From an uncultured Collinsella sp. (GTDB taxonomy: Bacteria; Actinomycetota; Coriobacteriia; Coriobacteriales; Coriobacteriaceae), in NCBI GenBank assembly GCA_902489775.1, contig CABUBH010000001.1, positions 1-64,000 of the forward strand: a stretch of DNA of 64,000 nt, written 5' to 3'. The position numbers and the translations under genes were made by a program. The notes below the pieces were generated by a model. It was not told the DNA's origin, did no database searches, and saw only the letters and a program-made list of their open reading frames with translations. Every line of letters begins with the position of its first letter. Position 1 is the stretch's first letter. Positions 53,695 through 62,050 of this stretch are shown piece after piece.

Positions 53695-53732
53695 ACTATA
53701 TCAACGGTCATCGACCATGCGAACACCGTTGA
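53695..53732 (-). promoter_or_regulatory. Promoter and operator of the double-cubane/selenium cluster
   Basis: On the minus strand TTCGCA (53723-53718), a 17-base spacer and TATAGT (53700-53695) resemble a sigma-70 promoter. An 8-bp dyad, TCAACGGT (53701-53708) and ACCGTTGA (53725-53732), brackets the -35 box and touches the -10 box, a natural repressor site. Confidence 0.5.
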
Positions 53733-53819
53733 CATTCGTACGACAGCGTCGTGTGCCGTCGTTTAATAAATTATTATCTTGATTGATAAGAGTTTGTCAT
53801 CCCTCATTTGGCGAACGGC

Positions 53820-53841
53820 AAAAACAAAGCCACCGAGGCTT
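53820..53841 (-). terminator. Terminator of modABC
   Basis: Stem AAGCC/GGCTT (53841-53837 with 53831-53827), loop TCGGT, then TTTGTTTTT on the minus strand. It lies about 25 bases past the modC stop. Confidence 0.7.
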
Positions 53842-53866
53842 ATATCCCCGACAGCATTACCCGACG

Positions 53867-54937
53867 CTATCGACAAACCAAATGGATCCTGCTGGCATCA
53901 AAATGCATGCGCAGCGTCTCGCCTGCTTGCGGCAGCTCGTCGACAGGCATGCCCACCTTGTTGACCTTCCACTGCAGACGCGTGGGCGCATCAGCACGCG
54001 GCACGTCCAGCAGCACCAGGCGCTCAAAGCGCGAATCGCTCACTCGGGCCACGTGCAAATCATAGCTGTTGCGACCCCGCTCCGCGCGATTGTCAACATG
54101 GAAGTAGCTTGCGCGAATGCCCAGGTACGCCACATTATCGGGAACCTCGCGACCCACGTTAAAGGTCATGCCCCAATCGAGCGCCTCAACTTCCTCGGGC
54201 CCGATCTTGCGCGCCCGGCTTGTGTTCTTGCACCCCGTCAGGCGCAGCGCCGCCAGCGTCTGCGGACGACGGACCACGTCCTCGATGGAGCCGATCTCCT
54301 CAACATGCCCGTCGTGCATCACGCAGATGCGCTGGCAGAGGCGGCACGCTTCATCGATGTCGTGGCTCACATAGATCACGGTGCGGTTGCACACGTCGAA
54401 CAGGTCGAGCATGTTCTGCTCGAGCGCGCTCTTAAGATAGGAATCGAGCGCGCTCATGGGCTCGTCGAACATAAAAATGCCCGGATGCGCCGCCACCATA
54501 CGGGCAAGCGCCACGCGTTGCTGCTGCCCGCCCGAGAGTCGCGCGGGGTAGCGGTCGGCAAAATCGGCTAGACCGAAAATGCCCAGATAGCGCTCGGCCA
54601 GCCTTTTGCGCGCCACGGCGTCGCCCGCATCCTTTACACCGGCGCATACGTTATCGGCCACCGTCATGTTGGGAAAGAGCTGATAGTTTTGGAACAGCAG
54701 GGCGCATTTGCGCTCCTGGGGCGACAGGTTGATGCCCGCCGACGAGTCAAAAAAGGTCACGCCGTTGACGACGATCTTGCCCTCGTCGGGCGTCTCCACG
54801 CCGGCAATGCAGCGCAGCGTACAGCTCTTGCCACAACCCGAGGCACCCAGCAGCGCCACGCGCTCCTCGCCAGCCTCGAGCTGAATGTCGAGAGTAAAGC
54901 CGGGATAGCGCTTTTTGATATCCAGAACGAGCGACAT
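53867..54937 (-). CDS. modC: Molybdate ABC transporter ATP-binding protein
   Basis: A 356-residue ABC ATPase: Walker A GASGCGKSCT at about 31-40, signature LSGGQQQRVALARM, Walker B IFMFDEP, and H-loop YVSHDIDEA. The C-terminal 120 residues form a regulatory part in the place of the ModC TOBE/MOP domain, though its sequence is divergent. It energises molybdate uptake with ModB and ModA, encoded immediately upstream, and ends at a terminator. Tungstate or sulfate transport is the alternative, but the moe/mog genes next door favour molybdate. Confidence 0.88.
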   Translation of the reverse strand: MSLVLDIKKRYPGFTLDIQLEAGEERVALLGASGCGKSCTLRCIAGVETPDEGKIVVNGVTFFDSSAGINLSPQERKCALLFQNYQLFPNMTVADNVCAGVKDAGDAVARKRLAERYLGIFGLADFADRYPARLSGGQQQRVALARMVAAHPGIFMFDEPMSALDSYLKSALEQNMLDLFDVCNRTVIYVSHDIDEACRLCQRICVMHDGHVEEIGSIEDVVRRPQTLAALRLTGCKNTSRARKIGPEEVEALDWGMTFNVGREVPDNVAYLGIRASYFHVDNRAERGRNSYDLHVARVSDSRFERLVLLDVPRADAPTRLQWKVNKVGMPVDELPQAGETLRMHFDASRIHLVCR

Positions 54938-54940
54938 GGC

Positions 54941-56383
54941 TTATCGACCTCCCTTTGCGACCGTGTCATCGCGCATAAGCTCGGCCAACGCCTCGCGATC
55001 GATACGCAGCGCATCTCCGCCGACTGGGTCGAGCGAATCGGTCTGGCCGCCCAGCTGCTTGGCCTGCTTGCGCTCCGCGCGGGACAGGCCGCGCTCGCGA
55101 TACTTTTGCGAATGCGCCGTGTACATGTTGATGAATAGGATGACCAGGAAACTGAACGCAATTACGACCACGACCCAAAAGAGGGCCACCGACGTGTTGC
55201 CGCCCATCCACTCAAAGTAGATGGCGATGGGGATGGTCTGGGTAATGCCGGCGTAGTTGCCCGCAAAGAACAGGGTGCAGCCAAACTCGCCCATGGCACG
55301 CGCGAAGGCGAGCACCGTGCCGGCGGCAATCGAGGGCCAGCCAAGCGGCATCATAAGCTTGGTAAAGATGCGACGCTCGGACCAGCCAAGTGTGCGCGCC
55401 GCATCGAGCATCTGCGTGTCGAGGCTCTCGAAGGCTCCGAGCGCCGTGCGGTAGACCAGCGGAAACGACACAACGACGGCCGAAATGACCGCCGCGGGCC
55501 AGGTAAAGACGATCGAGACGCCGTGCGCGATGAGCCACCGGCCCACCCCGGTCGAGCGGCCAAACAGCATGAGGAGCAAAAAGCCGCAGACCGTGGGCGG
55601 CAGCACCATAGGAATCGTAAAGACCGAATCGAGCAGGCCCTTGATGCGACTCGAGGTACCCATAGTCTTCCACGCGGCAAACAGGCCCAGTGCAAAGGCA
55701 ATCACTAGGGCGAGGCCGCTCGTTTTGATAGACACCCAAAACGGGCGATAGTCGATGTCGCCCAAAAAGGAAGTCAGAGAGGTCAAGGGCCCCTGCTCAT
55801 CCCGCAACACGACAGACGATGCCTCTACCATTTGAGCGCTATCAAGCCAACGCGCGCCGCCCTTGGCATCACCCGAGGCCGATGCAATCACCACATAGCG
55901 GTCCCCATCCGCACCGCGCTCGTCAAAGCCATAGGTATACCCGCCGGCGTCAAACGTTGTTTCCGCCGTGACATACCAAGGAAGATCCACGTCCCCTAGC
56001 TGCGCACCTCCCATGCAGTTTACGCTGTCGAGCTCACAGACGAGGGCCTTGAGACCCGATACGCACTCGTTGTCCTGCGGATCCAATCCATACTTCTCGA
56101 CCGCCTTGGGCGATATCCACACCACAACGCGATCGGCAGCAGGCGCCACTACAAGGTCCACGTCCTCGTCAACGGGAAACCGGTAGCCCTCAGGCTGGCC
56201 CTCCATGGCACGAGCGGTCCCCTTGGCCAACCGCTCAAAACCCTCGATCCCATAGGAAAGCCCATGGGCGGTCGCAGCAACCTGAGCTCCATCCTCAGCG
56301 TCTCCGGCAAACGCAAATCCCGGCACCCAGCAAAGCGTGAAGGTTAAAGCACAGGCGACAAGGATGCGGAATCTATTAAGCAC
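54941..56383 (-). CDS. modB: Molybdate ABC transporter permease with large N-terminal extracytoplasmic domain
   Basis: A 480-residue protein, twice the length of usual ModB (about 225-230). Residues 1-26 are a signal-like helix (RFRILVACALTFTLCWV). Residues 27-210 form an extracytoplasmic domain with no family that I recognise. From about 212 a standard ModB permease follows, with six membrane segments and the ATPase-contact loop AARTLGWSERRIFTKLMMPLGWPSI. A 50-residue charged cytoplasmic tail ends the chain. GTG at 56383 was chosen because GGAGC lies five bases upstream and the signal peptide then starts at once. It is three bases from modC. Confidence 0.85.
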   Translation of the reverse strand: MLNRFRILVACALTFTLCWVPGFAFAGDAEDGAQVAATAHGLSYGIEGFERLAKGTARAMEGQPEGYRFPVDEDVDLVVAPAADRVVVWISPKAVEKYGLDPQDNECVSGLKALVCELDSVNCMGGAQLGDVDLPWYVTAETTFDAGGYTYGFDERGADGDRYVVIASASGDAKGGARWLDSAQMVEASSVVLRDEQGPLTSLTSFLGDIDYRPFWVSIKTSGLALVIAFALGLFAAWKTMGTSSRIKGLLDSVFTIPMVLPPTVCGFLLLMLFGRSTGVGRWLIAHGVSIVFTWPAAVISAVVVSFPLVYRTALGAFESLDTQMLDAARTLGWSERRIFTKLMMPLGWPSIAAGTVLAFARAMGEFGCTLFFAGNYAGITQTIPIAIYFEWMGGNTSVALFWVVVVIAFSFLVILFINMYTAHSQKYRERGLSRAERKQAKQLGGQTDSLDPVGGDALRIDREALAELMRDDTVAKGGR

Positions 56384-56451
56384 GAAAAGCTCCAAGCGAA
56401 TACAAGGACGGAGTGAAACACAAAACGATGGAATTATCGCGCCAAGCCGCA

Positions 56452-57327
56452 CTACGCGGAAAGCTCAAAGCCGTACTTAGCCCAAATCTTCTGAGCCTTC
56501 TTGTTGGTCAGGCAAAAGTCGATAAACGCCTTGGCCTCGTCGGCGTGCTCGGAGCTCTCGGCAACGGCACCCGGGTACACGATGGGCTTGTGCGAATCCT
56601 CGGGGCACACGAAGGCCTCCTCGATGCCGTCGTAGCGGAAGATATCGGAGCTGTAGACAAAACCGGCCACGCAGTCGCCTGTGGACACATAGGCGGCGGC
56701 GGTACCAACTTTGTCGGCCAGGGCCACCTTGTCGGCGATCTCGGGAGCATACTCGCCATCGTCGCCCTCGGTGCCGGTGTAGAGGCCCACGGAGGCCAGG
56801 GCCTGGTTGGCGTACTTGCCGGCGGGAACGGTCTTGGCGTCGCCGATGGCGATCTTGCCGTCCAGATTCGCGACGTCGGCGATGACCTCGACCTTGGTGT
56901 CGGAGCCCTCGGCGCGAATGATCACGAGATCGTTGACGAACATATCCTCACGGGTGTCGGCGTCGACGAGCTCGGCGGCCTCGGCGTCGTCCATGGTGCC
57001 CTTGGAAGCGGTGATGAGCACGTCGACCGCAGCACCGGCGCGCATCTGCTCGACAAGGTCGCCGGACGCTTTGAACTGCGTGTCGGCAAACGTGGTACCG
57101 GTCTGCTCGGTGTAGAGCTCCTGAACCTCGGGCAGAGCCTTCTCGAGCGAGTTGGCGGCAAAGACCTGCAGCTCGACAGCCTTCTTCTTAGAGGAAGACT
57201 TGGCGGAGCCGGCATCGGAACCAGCGGGCTCGGACGTCTTGTTGCCCGAGCAGCCAGCAAGGCCAAAGCCGGCGGCAGCGGCAGCAGAAAGCGAGACAAA
57301 ACCGCGGCGTGAAACCATATCGAACAT
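56452..57327 (-). CDS. modA: Molybdate-binding lipoprotein
   Basis: A 291-residue substrate-binding protein. The N-terminus MVSRRGFVSLSAAAAAGFG then LAGC26 combines a twin-arginine motif with a lipobox, so it is likely exported folded and lipid-anchored. The mature part starts with a Ser/Lys-rich linker and then the ModA pattern: VFAANSLEKALPEVQ near the ligand Ser, GAAVDVLITASKGTMD, and AVAESSEHADEAKAFIDF near the end. It captures molybdate for ModBC. AAAGGG lies six bases before the ATG at 57327. First gene of modABC, with a clear promoter and dyad upstream. Confidence 0.9.
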   Translation of the reverse strand: MFDMVSRRGFVSLSAAAAAGFGLAGCSGNKTSEPAGSDAGSAKSSSKKKAVELQVFAANSLEKALPEVQELYTEQTGTTFADTQFKASGDLVEQMRAGAAVDVLITASKGTMDDAEAAELVDADTREDMFVNDLVIIRAEGSDTKVEVIADVANLDGKIAIGDAKTVPAGKYANQALASVGLYTGTEGDDGEYAPEIADKVALADKVGTAAAYVSTGDCVAGFVYSSDIFRYDGIEEAFVCPEDSHKPIVYPGAVAESSEHADEAKAFIDFCLTNKKAQKIWAKYGFELSA

Positions 57328-57387
57328 ATTCAACCCTTTCGGACCTTGTGCCCGGGTACCCCACCGCGGGCTTTAAACTGCAATCAG

Positions 57388-57430
57388 ATTATACTTCTAC
57401 GAGAATAATGATAGTGAGAAATTATTCTCG
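57388..57430 (-). promoter_or_regulatory. modABC promoter and 10-bp dyad operator
   Basis: A perfect TATAAT (57393-57388 on the minus strand) lies 61 bases upstream of modA. CGAGAATAAT (57400-57409) and ATTATTCTCG (57421-57430) form a perfect dyad with an 11-base spacer, placed over the expected -35 region. A third GAGAATA is at 57434-57440. This suits a Mo-responsive repressor of ModE type, but the sequence differs from the E. coli ModE box. Confidence 0.65.
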
Positions 57431-57480
57431 CCAGAGAATATAGTTTCGAGTTGCCGTGCACCTTGGCGTCGCTTCGGCGG

Positions 57481-57516
57481 AAAACAAAAGCGGAGCAGCC
57501 GTTCTGGTCGCCCCGC
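57481..57516 (-). terminator. Terminator of moeA-mogA
   Basis: Stem GCGGGGC/GCTCCGC (57516-57510 with 57496-57490, one G-U pair), followed on the minus strand by TTTTGTTTT. It lies 14 bases past the mogA stop. Confidence 0.75.
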
Positions 57517-57530
57517 CGCAGGTAAACCGC

Positions 57531-58010
57531 TTAGTTGGTATGTCCGCCGCCCGCCGTCATTTGGGCCGCATGCTCCAGCTGATCGCTCACGGCCTCCCAG
57601 CTTTCGCGGGCCGCTTTCGTAGATCCCGGAAAGTTGATGACAAGTGTATACCCACGCTGCATGCACACGGCACGCGAGAGCATAGCGCGGCGCGTCTTGG
57701 TCATCGAGTACGCGCGAATCGCCTCGGCAATACCCGGCACATCGCGGTCGCAGACGGAACGCGTCGCCTCGGGCGTTACATCGCGCATCGAAAGACCCGT
57801 GCCGCCGCAGGTGAGCACGACATTGGCGTGGCACTCATCGGCGGCTTCCACAATGGCATCACCGATTTCGCTGACGTCGTCGCGCACGACCACATGTGAG
57901 GCGACCGTCCAGCCCTGCGCCTCGATAAGTTCCTCGAGGGCGGCTCCAGCCTCGTCCTGGGCAAGATCGCGCGTATCCGAGCACGTCACGATCGATATCT
58001 TCAGCTCCAT
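57531..58010 (-). CDS. mogA: Molybdopterin adenylyltransferase MogA/MoaB-like
   Basis: A 159-residue MogA/MoaB-fold protein that adenylylates molybdopterin before metal insertion. The MPT-binding motif is TCGGTGLSMRDVTPEAT, and INFPGSTKAARESWEAV is typical of the C-terminus. AGGAGGA lies six bases before the ATG at 58010, ten bases past the moeA stop. MogA and MoaB cannot be told apart with certainty by eye; the pairing with moeA supports MogA function. Confidence 0.88.
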   Translation of the reverse strand: MELKISIVTCSDTRDLAQDEAGAALEELIEAQGWTVASHVVVRDDVSEIGDAIVEAADECHANVVLTCGGTGLSMRDVTPEATRSVCDRDVPGIAEAIRAYSMTKTRRAMLSRAVCMQRGYTLVINFPGSTKAARESWEAVSDQLEHAAQMTAGGGHTN

Positions 58011-58020
58011 AGCATTCCTC

Positions 58021-59283
58021 CTACAACACGGCGCCCTCGGGCAGGTCGACGCGAACAACGTCCACGGCATCTCCCGCCTTGAGCTCGCACGGTCCTTCGT
58101 CAATACGCAACAGGCAGTTCGCACGCTGCATAGTTCCAAGCAGCGCCGAATTCTGTGTCTTAGCCTCGGTCACCAACAACTCACCGGTCTCGGGGTCGCG
58201 CAAAACCGTGGCGCGATCGAAGAAGCGTCGGTCCTGGCGCTTCTTCACGCAGTGCGTCAATATCGCCTGCTGCACGGGACGCGCACCCTCGGCAAAGCCG
58301 CGCATCTTGCGGATCGCCGGACGAGCGAGCATCTCAAAGCCCACATACGCCGCAGCCGGATTGCCTGAAAGCCCCAGGTAGGGCTTACCTCCGAGCAAGC
58401 CAAACGTGATGGCCTTGCCGGGACGCATCGAGATGCGGTCAAACAGCACCTCGCCCTCGCGCCGGACGAGCGCCGTCACGAAATCGTAGTCGCCCGCCGA
58501 GGCGCCACCGCTCGTAATGACAAAATCGCACTCCTGCACGGCGCGATGCACCAGATCGGCAATCGCCTGCTCATCATCGGGCGCAATGCCGTAGAACACG
58601 GGCTCGGCGCCGGCATCGAGCGCCTCGGCCATCAGCGCCGAGGAGTTGGAATCGCGAATCTGACCGCGCGCCGGCACCTTACTCGGTGCGACCAGTTCCG
58701 TGCCCAGCGAGATGATGCCCACACGTGGGGCAGCGTGCACCTTCACGCTCGCGTATCCGGCACTTGCCAGCAGACCCGCGCCCGCCGGAGCCACGACCTC
58801 GCCGGCGTGCATCACAACATCGCCGGCATGGGCCTCCTCGGCAGCAGAGCGAACGTTCTCCCCCACTTTAGCAGGCGCCGAGAAGCTCACGTGCGAGCCC
58901 TCGTTGCCGTCGCCATCGAGCACGTCGACGATCTCGTATTTCACTACGGCATCGGCGCCCTCGGGCACCGGCGCGCCTGTCATGATGCGGACCGTCTCGC
59001 CCACTCCGATTGTGCCCTCAAACACATGGCCCGCGGCCTCATGTCCGATAACGTCGAGCGTCACCGGCGCCTCGCCAGACGTCTGCGCCAAGTCCGCCGA
59101 GCGCACGGCATATCCGTCCATAGCGCTGTTGGCAAACGGCGAGATGTCGATATCGGCCACCGCGTCCTCGGCCAAGGGAAGACCGGTGGCCTGCCACACG
59201 GGACTCTCGACGAGATCGGTCGGAGCAACGTGCGACAGAACAATCGACTGCGCGTCCTCCAGCGGAATGAGCTTCTCTGTCAT
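58021..59283 (-). CDS. moeA: Molybdopterin molybdenumtransferase MoeA
   Basis: A 420-residue MoeA that inserts molybdenum into adenylylated molybdopterin. Motifs: DISPFANSAMDGYAVR near residue 50, IGVGETVRIMTGAPVPEGAD, FVITSGGASAGDYDFV (MPT-binding), and LGLSGNPAAAYVGFE. Length normal. ATG at 59283 chosen, with AAGAGGTG upstream; a GTG two codons earlier is possible. It forms an operon with mogA, ended by a terminator, and is followed by modABC under its own promoter. Confidence 0.93.
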   Translation of the reverse strand: MTEKLIPLEDAQSIVLSHVAPTDLVESPVWQATGLPLAEDAVADIDISPFANSAMDGYAVRSADLAQTSGEAPVTLDVIGHEAAGHVFEGTIGVGETVRIMTGAPVPEGADAVVKYEIVDVLDGDGNEGSHVSFSAPAKVGENVRSAAEEAHAGDVVMHAGEVVAPAGAGLLASAGYASVKVHAAPRVGIISLGTELVAPSKVPARGQIRDSNSSALMAEALDAGAEPVFYGIAPDDEQAIADLVHRAVQECDFVITSGGASAGDYDFVTALVRREGEVLFDRISMRPGKAITFGLLGGKPYLGLSGNPAAAYVGFEMLARPAIRKMRGFAEGARPVQQAILTHCVKKRQDRRFFDRATVLRDPETGELLVTEAKTQNSALLGTMQRANCLLRIDEGPCELKAGDAVDVVRVDLPEGAVL

Positions 59284-59492
59284 ATGCACCTCTTAATGCC
59301 ACGGCGCACAACAGGGGCGCCGATTCTTTATGCTTGTCTAAGTATAATCCCCGACGCGCGACCGCGACTTGGCCTGTACCCGCAAATACACCTGTCGGCC
59401 GCAAGCCGCGAAACAGAATGGAAACCAACCCATCGGCTCGTCGCGTTTACCGCGTTTTATAATGCTCGTGATGCAACCAAAAAGAGGAACGT

Positions 59493-60914
59493 ATGGCTTT
59501 TACCGACAAACCCGAAAGCGCAAACGAGGCGCAGGATCATTCCCAGCCGCTCGACGACGGCGGCTTTTTCTCCCTGAACGACGTCATCACGGCAGGCAGG
59601 CATCAACTTACCCGCTCCGAGCATCTCTTGGCTGCCGACACGCGCCGCAACGCCCGCAACCTACTCGCGAGCGCCAAGTTGCTCGTACTCGTCGTCATCG
59701 TCTCGCTCGCCATGGGCGTTGCCGCTTGGGCGTTTTTGGCCTCGCTGAATATCGCGACCGACTATCGCGAGCACCATGTGTGGGTCTACGCCTTGCTTCC
59801 CGTTGTGGGCATGGCCACCGCGTGGGTCTACAAGAACCACGGTCTTGCCGCCAAACGCGGTAACAACCTGGTCATCGACTCCGCTCTGGGCACACGCCTC
59901 ATCCATATGCGCATGGCCGTCCTCACCTTCGTCTGCTCCACGCTCACGCACCTAACGGGCGGATCGGCCGGTCGCGAGGGAGCCGCGGTTCAGATTGGCG
60001 GCACCATCGCCAGCAACATCTCGAGCCTCGCCCACCTCAAAAAGCATGATCACCACGACCTCATGCTCGCCGGCATCTCGTCGGCCTTTGGCGCCGTATT
60101 CGGCTCGCCCCTTGCCGGAGCTTTCTTTGGCATGGAGATGTGCTTTATCGGCAAGATCGACTACACCGCAGGCATCTACTGCCTCGTCGCCTCGTTTACC
60201 GGCTACTTTACATCGCTTGCCTTGGGAACCGAGTACGAGGCGAATGTTATCGCCAGCGTTCCCGCCATGTCGCCCAAAACGGTCGTCATCGTTGTTACCA
60301 GCGCCATTATCTTCGGTCTGACGGCACGCCTCTTTGCCTGGTCGGTTCGAACCGTCAAGAGCCTGTACGGTCGCTTTATCACCAATTACCTTGTTCGCGC
60401 ACTTATAGGCGCACTCGTGGTGCTCGCGGCCTACGCGATGCTCGACGCCTGGAAGTATGCCGGCCTTGCCACCTGGCTCTCAGGTGCCGGGTTCGCTGGT
60501 AACACAACCCTGGCGGACGCAGCCATCAAGCTCGTGGTGACGGCGCTCACCCTGGGCGCCGGCTTCCAAGGCGGCGAGGTCACGCCCCTGTTTGGCATCG
60601 GTGCGGCGCTCGGCGGCTGGATCGGTTGCCTCGTCGGAATCGACCCCAGTTTTCTGGCGGCTCTCGGCATGCTCGGCGTGTTCTGCGCCGGCCTCAACGT
60701 GCCCATCACCACCTGCATGATGGCCATCGACCTGTTCCACGGCACGGCCGCCGGCTTCTTCGTGATCGTGGCGTTTATCAGCTATCTCGCCGGCGGCCAC
60801 CGCGGCGTGTACCCCGCCCAGCGCATCATCTCACCTAAGCGCCGCTCGCTTATTGTGGACGAGGGCGGCACGGTGGCAGAGGCTATCGAGCGCCACAACG
60901 ACCTGATAGAGTAG
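59493..60914 (+). CDS. CLC-family antiporter, CLC-F (fluoride/proton) type likely
   Basis: A 473-residue CLC protein with about 10-12 membrane segments. GGSAGREGAAVQIGG carries the gating glutamate in GREG. GGEVTPLFGIG replaces the GxFxP motif of chloride CLCs. RGNNLVID stands where chloride transporters have GSGIP, so the chloride-coordinating serine is missing. These replacements are typical of the CLC-F clade, which expels fluoride in exchange for protons. No fluoride (crcB) riboswitch was recognised in the 200-base upstream gap; a TATAAT is at 59458-59463. AAAGAGG precedes the ATG. Divergent from moeA. Confidence 0.78.
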   Translation: MAFTDKPESANEAQDHSQPLDDGGFFSLNDVITAGRHQLTRSEHLLAADTRRNARNLLASAKLLVLVVIVSLAMGVAAWAFLASLNIATDYREHHVWVYALLPVVGMATAWVYKNHGLAAKRGNNLVIDSALGTRLIHMRMAVLTFVCSTLTHLTGGSAGREGAAVQIGGTIASNISSLAHLKKHDHHDLMLAGISSAFGAVFGSPLAGAFFGMEMCFIGKIDYTAGIYCLVASFTGYFTSLALGTEYEANVIASVPAMSPKTVVIVVTSAIIFGLTARLFAWSVRTVKSLYGRFITNYLVRALIGALVVLAAYAMLDAWKYAGLATWLSGAGFAGNTTLADAAIKLVVTALTLGAGFQGGEVTPLFGIGAALGGWIGCLVGIDPSFLAALGMLGVFCAGLNVPITTCMMAIDLFHGTAAGFFVIVAFISYLAGGHRGVYPAQRIISPKRRSLIVDEGGTVAEAIERHNDLIE

Positions 60915-61001
60915 ACGTTAGTATTCGCCGTGCAGCCACAATCGGGAGCAATTCGACCCGAGCGAGACCGCACCGTCACGTCATACGCCGGGAGTCGCCC
61001 C

Positions 61002-61964
61002 ATGCACGGAACTGATTTTGGTCGCACGCTCATCATCGCCAACCCAGCCGCCCAGTCGGGTGCGGCACGCGAAGTTGCCGAGCGCCTGCAACGCTTTTTG
61101 GATATGACCGCGCGCGAATCCCAGTTTGACCTGGTGCTAACCGAGCACATGGGACACGCCAAGGAGCTTGCCGCACAGGCTCAGGGCTATCGCACCGTTA
61201 TCGCACTCGGCGGCGACGGCGTGATCCACGAGGTCGTCAACGGGCTTATGACGCAAAAGGAGGACGCCCGCCCCGCTCTTGCTATCCTGCCCGTGGGCTC
61301 CGGCAACGATTTTGCCCAGACGCTCGGCATCGAAGATTTCTCCGGCAAGGATTTTGGCGCGCTGCTCACCTGTGAGCTGCAGCGTCAGGACATCGGGCGG
61401 ATTCGCTCATGGAACCCCGCAAGCGGTAGCGACGAGGCCACCGTTGAGTACTACGACCAGACGCTTTCGGTTGGCATCGATGCCGCCATCGGCCTTGGCA
61501 CCACCGAGCTACGCAAAAAGACCGGCTTAACGGGCGCTCCGCTCTACACCCTCTCGGGACTTGAGCAGTTTGGCCTGCGCTATCGCAACTACCCCATGAC
61601 AGCCAGCTTTGATCGCGCGCCCGCCGAGCGCGTGAGGGCGATTATCATGGCGATTCAGCTGGGCCCCACGTATGGATCGGGCTATCGCATCTGCCCCGAT
61701 GCCGACCCATGCGACGGCGTACTCGACGTCTGCTACGCCTGCGGCCCCGTCCCTCGCGCGGTAGCCCTGCCTATGTTCCTTTCGGCCAAGGACGGCCACC
61801 ATACCAAGTTGCCGCCGGTTCGCATGCGCCGCTGCCGCCATGCGGAGCTCACCTTTGAGGAGCCAGACTACCCCATCCAGGCCGACGGCGAGCCCGTTGT
61901 CGCCTCGCGCATCGAGGTCGACATCCTTCCCACCGCTCTCGAGGTCTGGCACCCAACCCGCTAA
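61002..61964 (+). CDS. Diacylglycerol kinase-like lipid kinase
   Basis: A 320-residue DagK/YegS family protein. LIIANPAAQSGAA opens the nucleotide-binding domain, IALGGDGVIHEVVNG is the GGDGT-type motif, and ILPVGSGNDFAQTLG follows. It would phosphorylate diacylglycerol or a related lipid at the membrane. The ATG at 61002 has GGGAG eight bases upstream; an ATG 24 codons earlier lacks a site and adds unlike residues. It is 87 bases after the CLC gene and may be co-transcribed. Confidence 0.88.
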   Translation: MHGTDFGRTLIIANPAAQSGAAREVAERLQRFLDMTARESQFDLVLTEHMGHAKELAAQAQGYRTVIALGGDGVIHEVVNGLMTQKEDARPALAILPVGSGNDFAQTLGIEDFSGKDFGALLTCELQRQDIGRIRSWNPASGSDEATVEYYDQTLSVGIDAAIGLGTTELRKKTGLTGAPLYTLSGLEQFGLRYRNYPMTASFDRAPAERVRAIIMAIQLGPTYGSGYRICPDADPCDGVLDVCYACGPVPRAVALPMFLSAKDGHHTKLPPVRMRRCRHAELTFEEPDYPIQADGEPVVASRIEVDILPTALEVWHPTR

Positions 61965-61971
61965 CCCCACC

Positions 61972-62042
61972 TAAGTTGCGGTGAAATAGGGACTGTTTAT
62001 GCAGCTAAAGCCGCAAAACAGTCCCTATTTCACCGCAACTTA
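61972..62042. repeat. Palindromic hairpin repeat, copy 5 of 5
   Basis: Perfect 27-bp arms (61972-61998 and 62016-62042) around a 17-base loop, core GCGGTGAAATAGGGACTG. C-to-G changes relative to copy 4 occur in both arms. It ends with TGAGGAGG. Lies between the convergent lipid kinase and ArfB-like genes. Confidence 0.88.
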
Positions 62043-62050
62043 TGAGGAGG

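Noticed and set aside
53783..54571. Plus-strand ORF of 262 residues opposite modC
   Set aside because: Lies antisense to a clear ABC ATPase and shows no family features.
59284..59492. Fluoride (crcB) riboswitch upstream of the CLC gene
   Set aside because: The conserved GGCGATGG and CTGATGGCTCC-type elements of the motif are not present.
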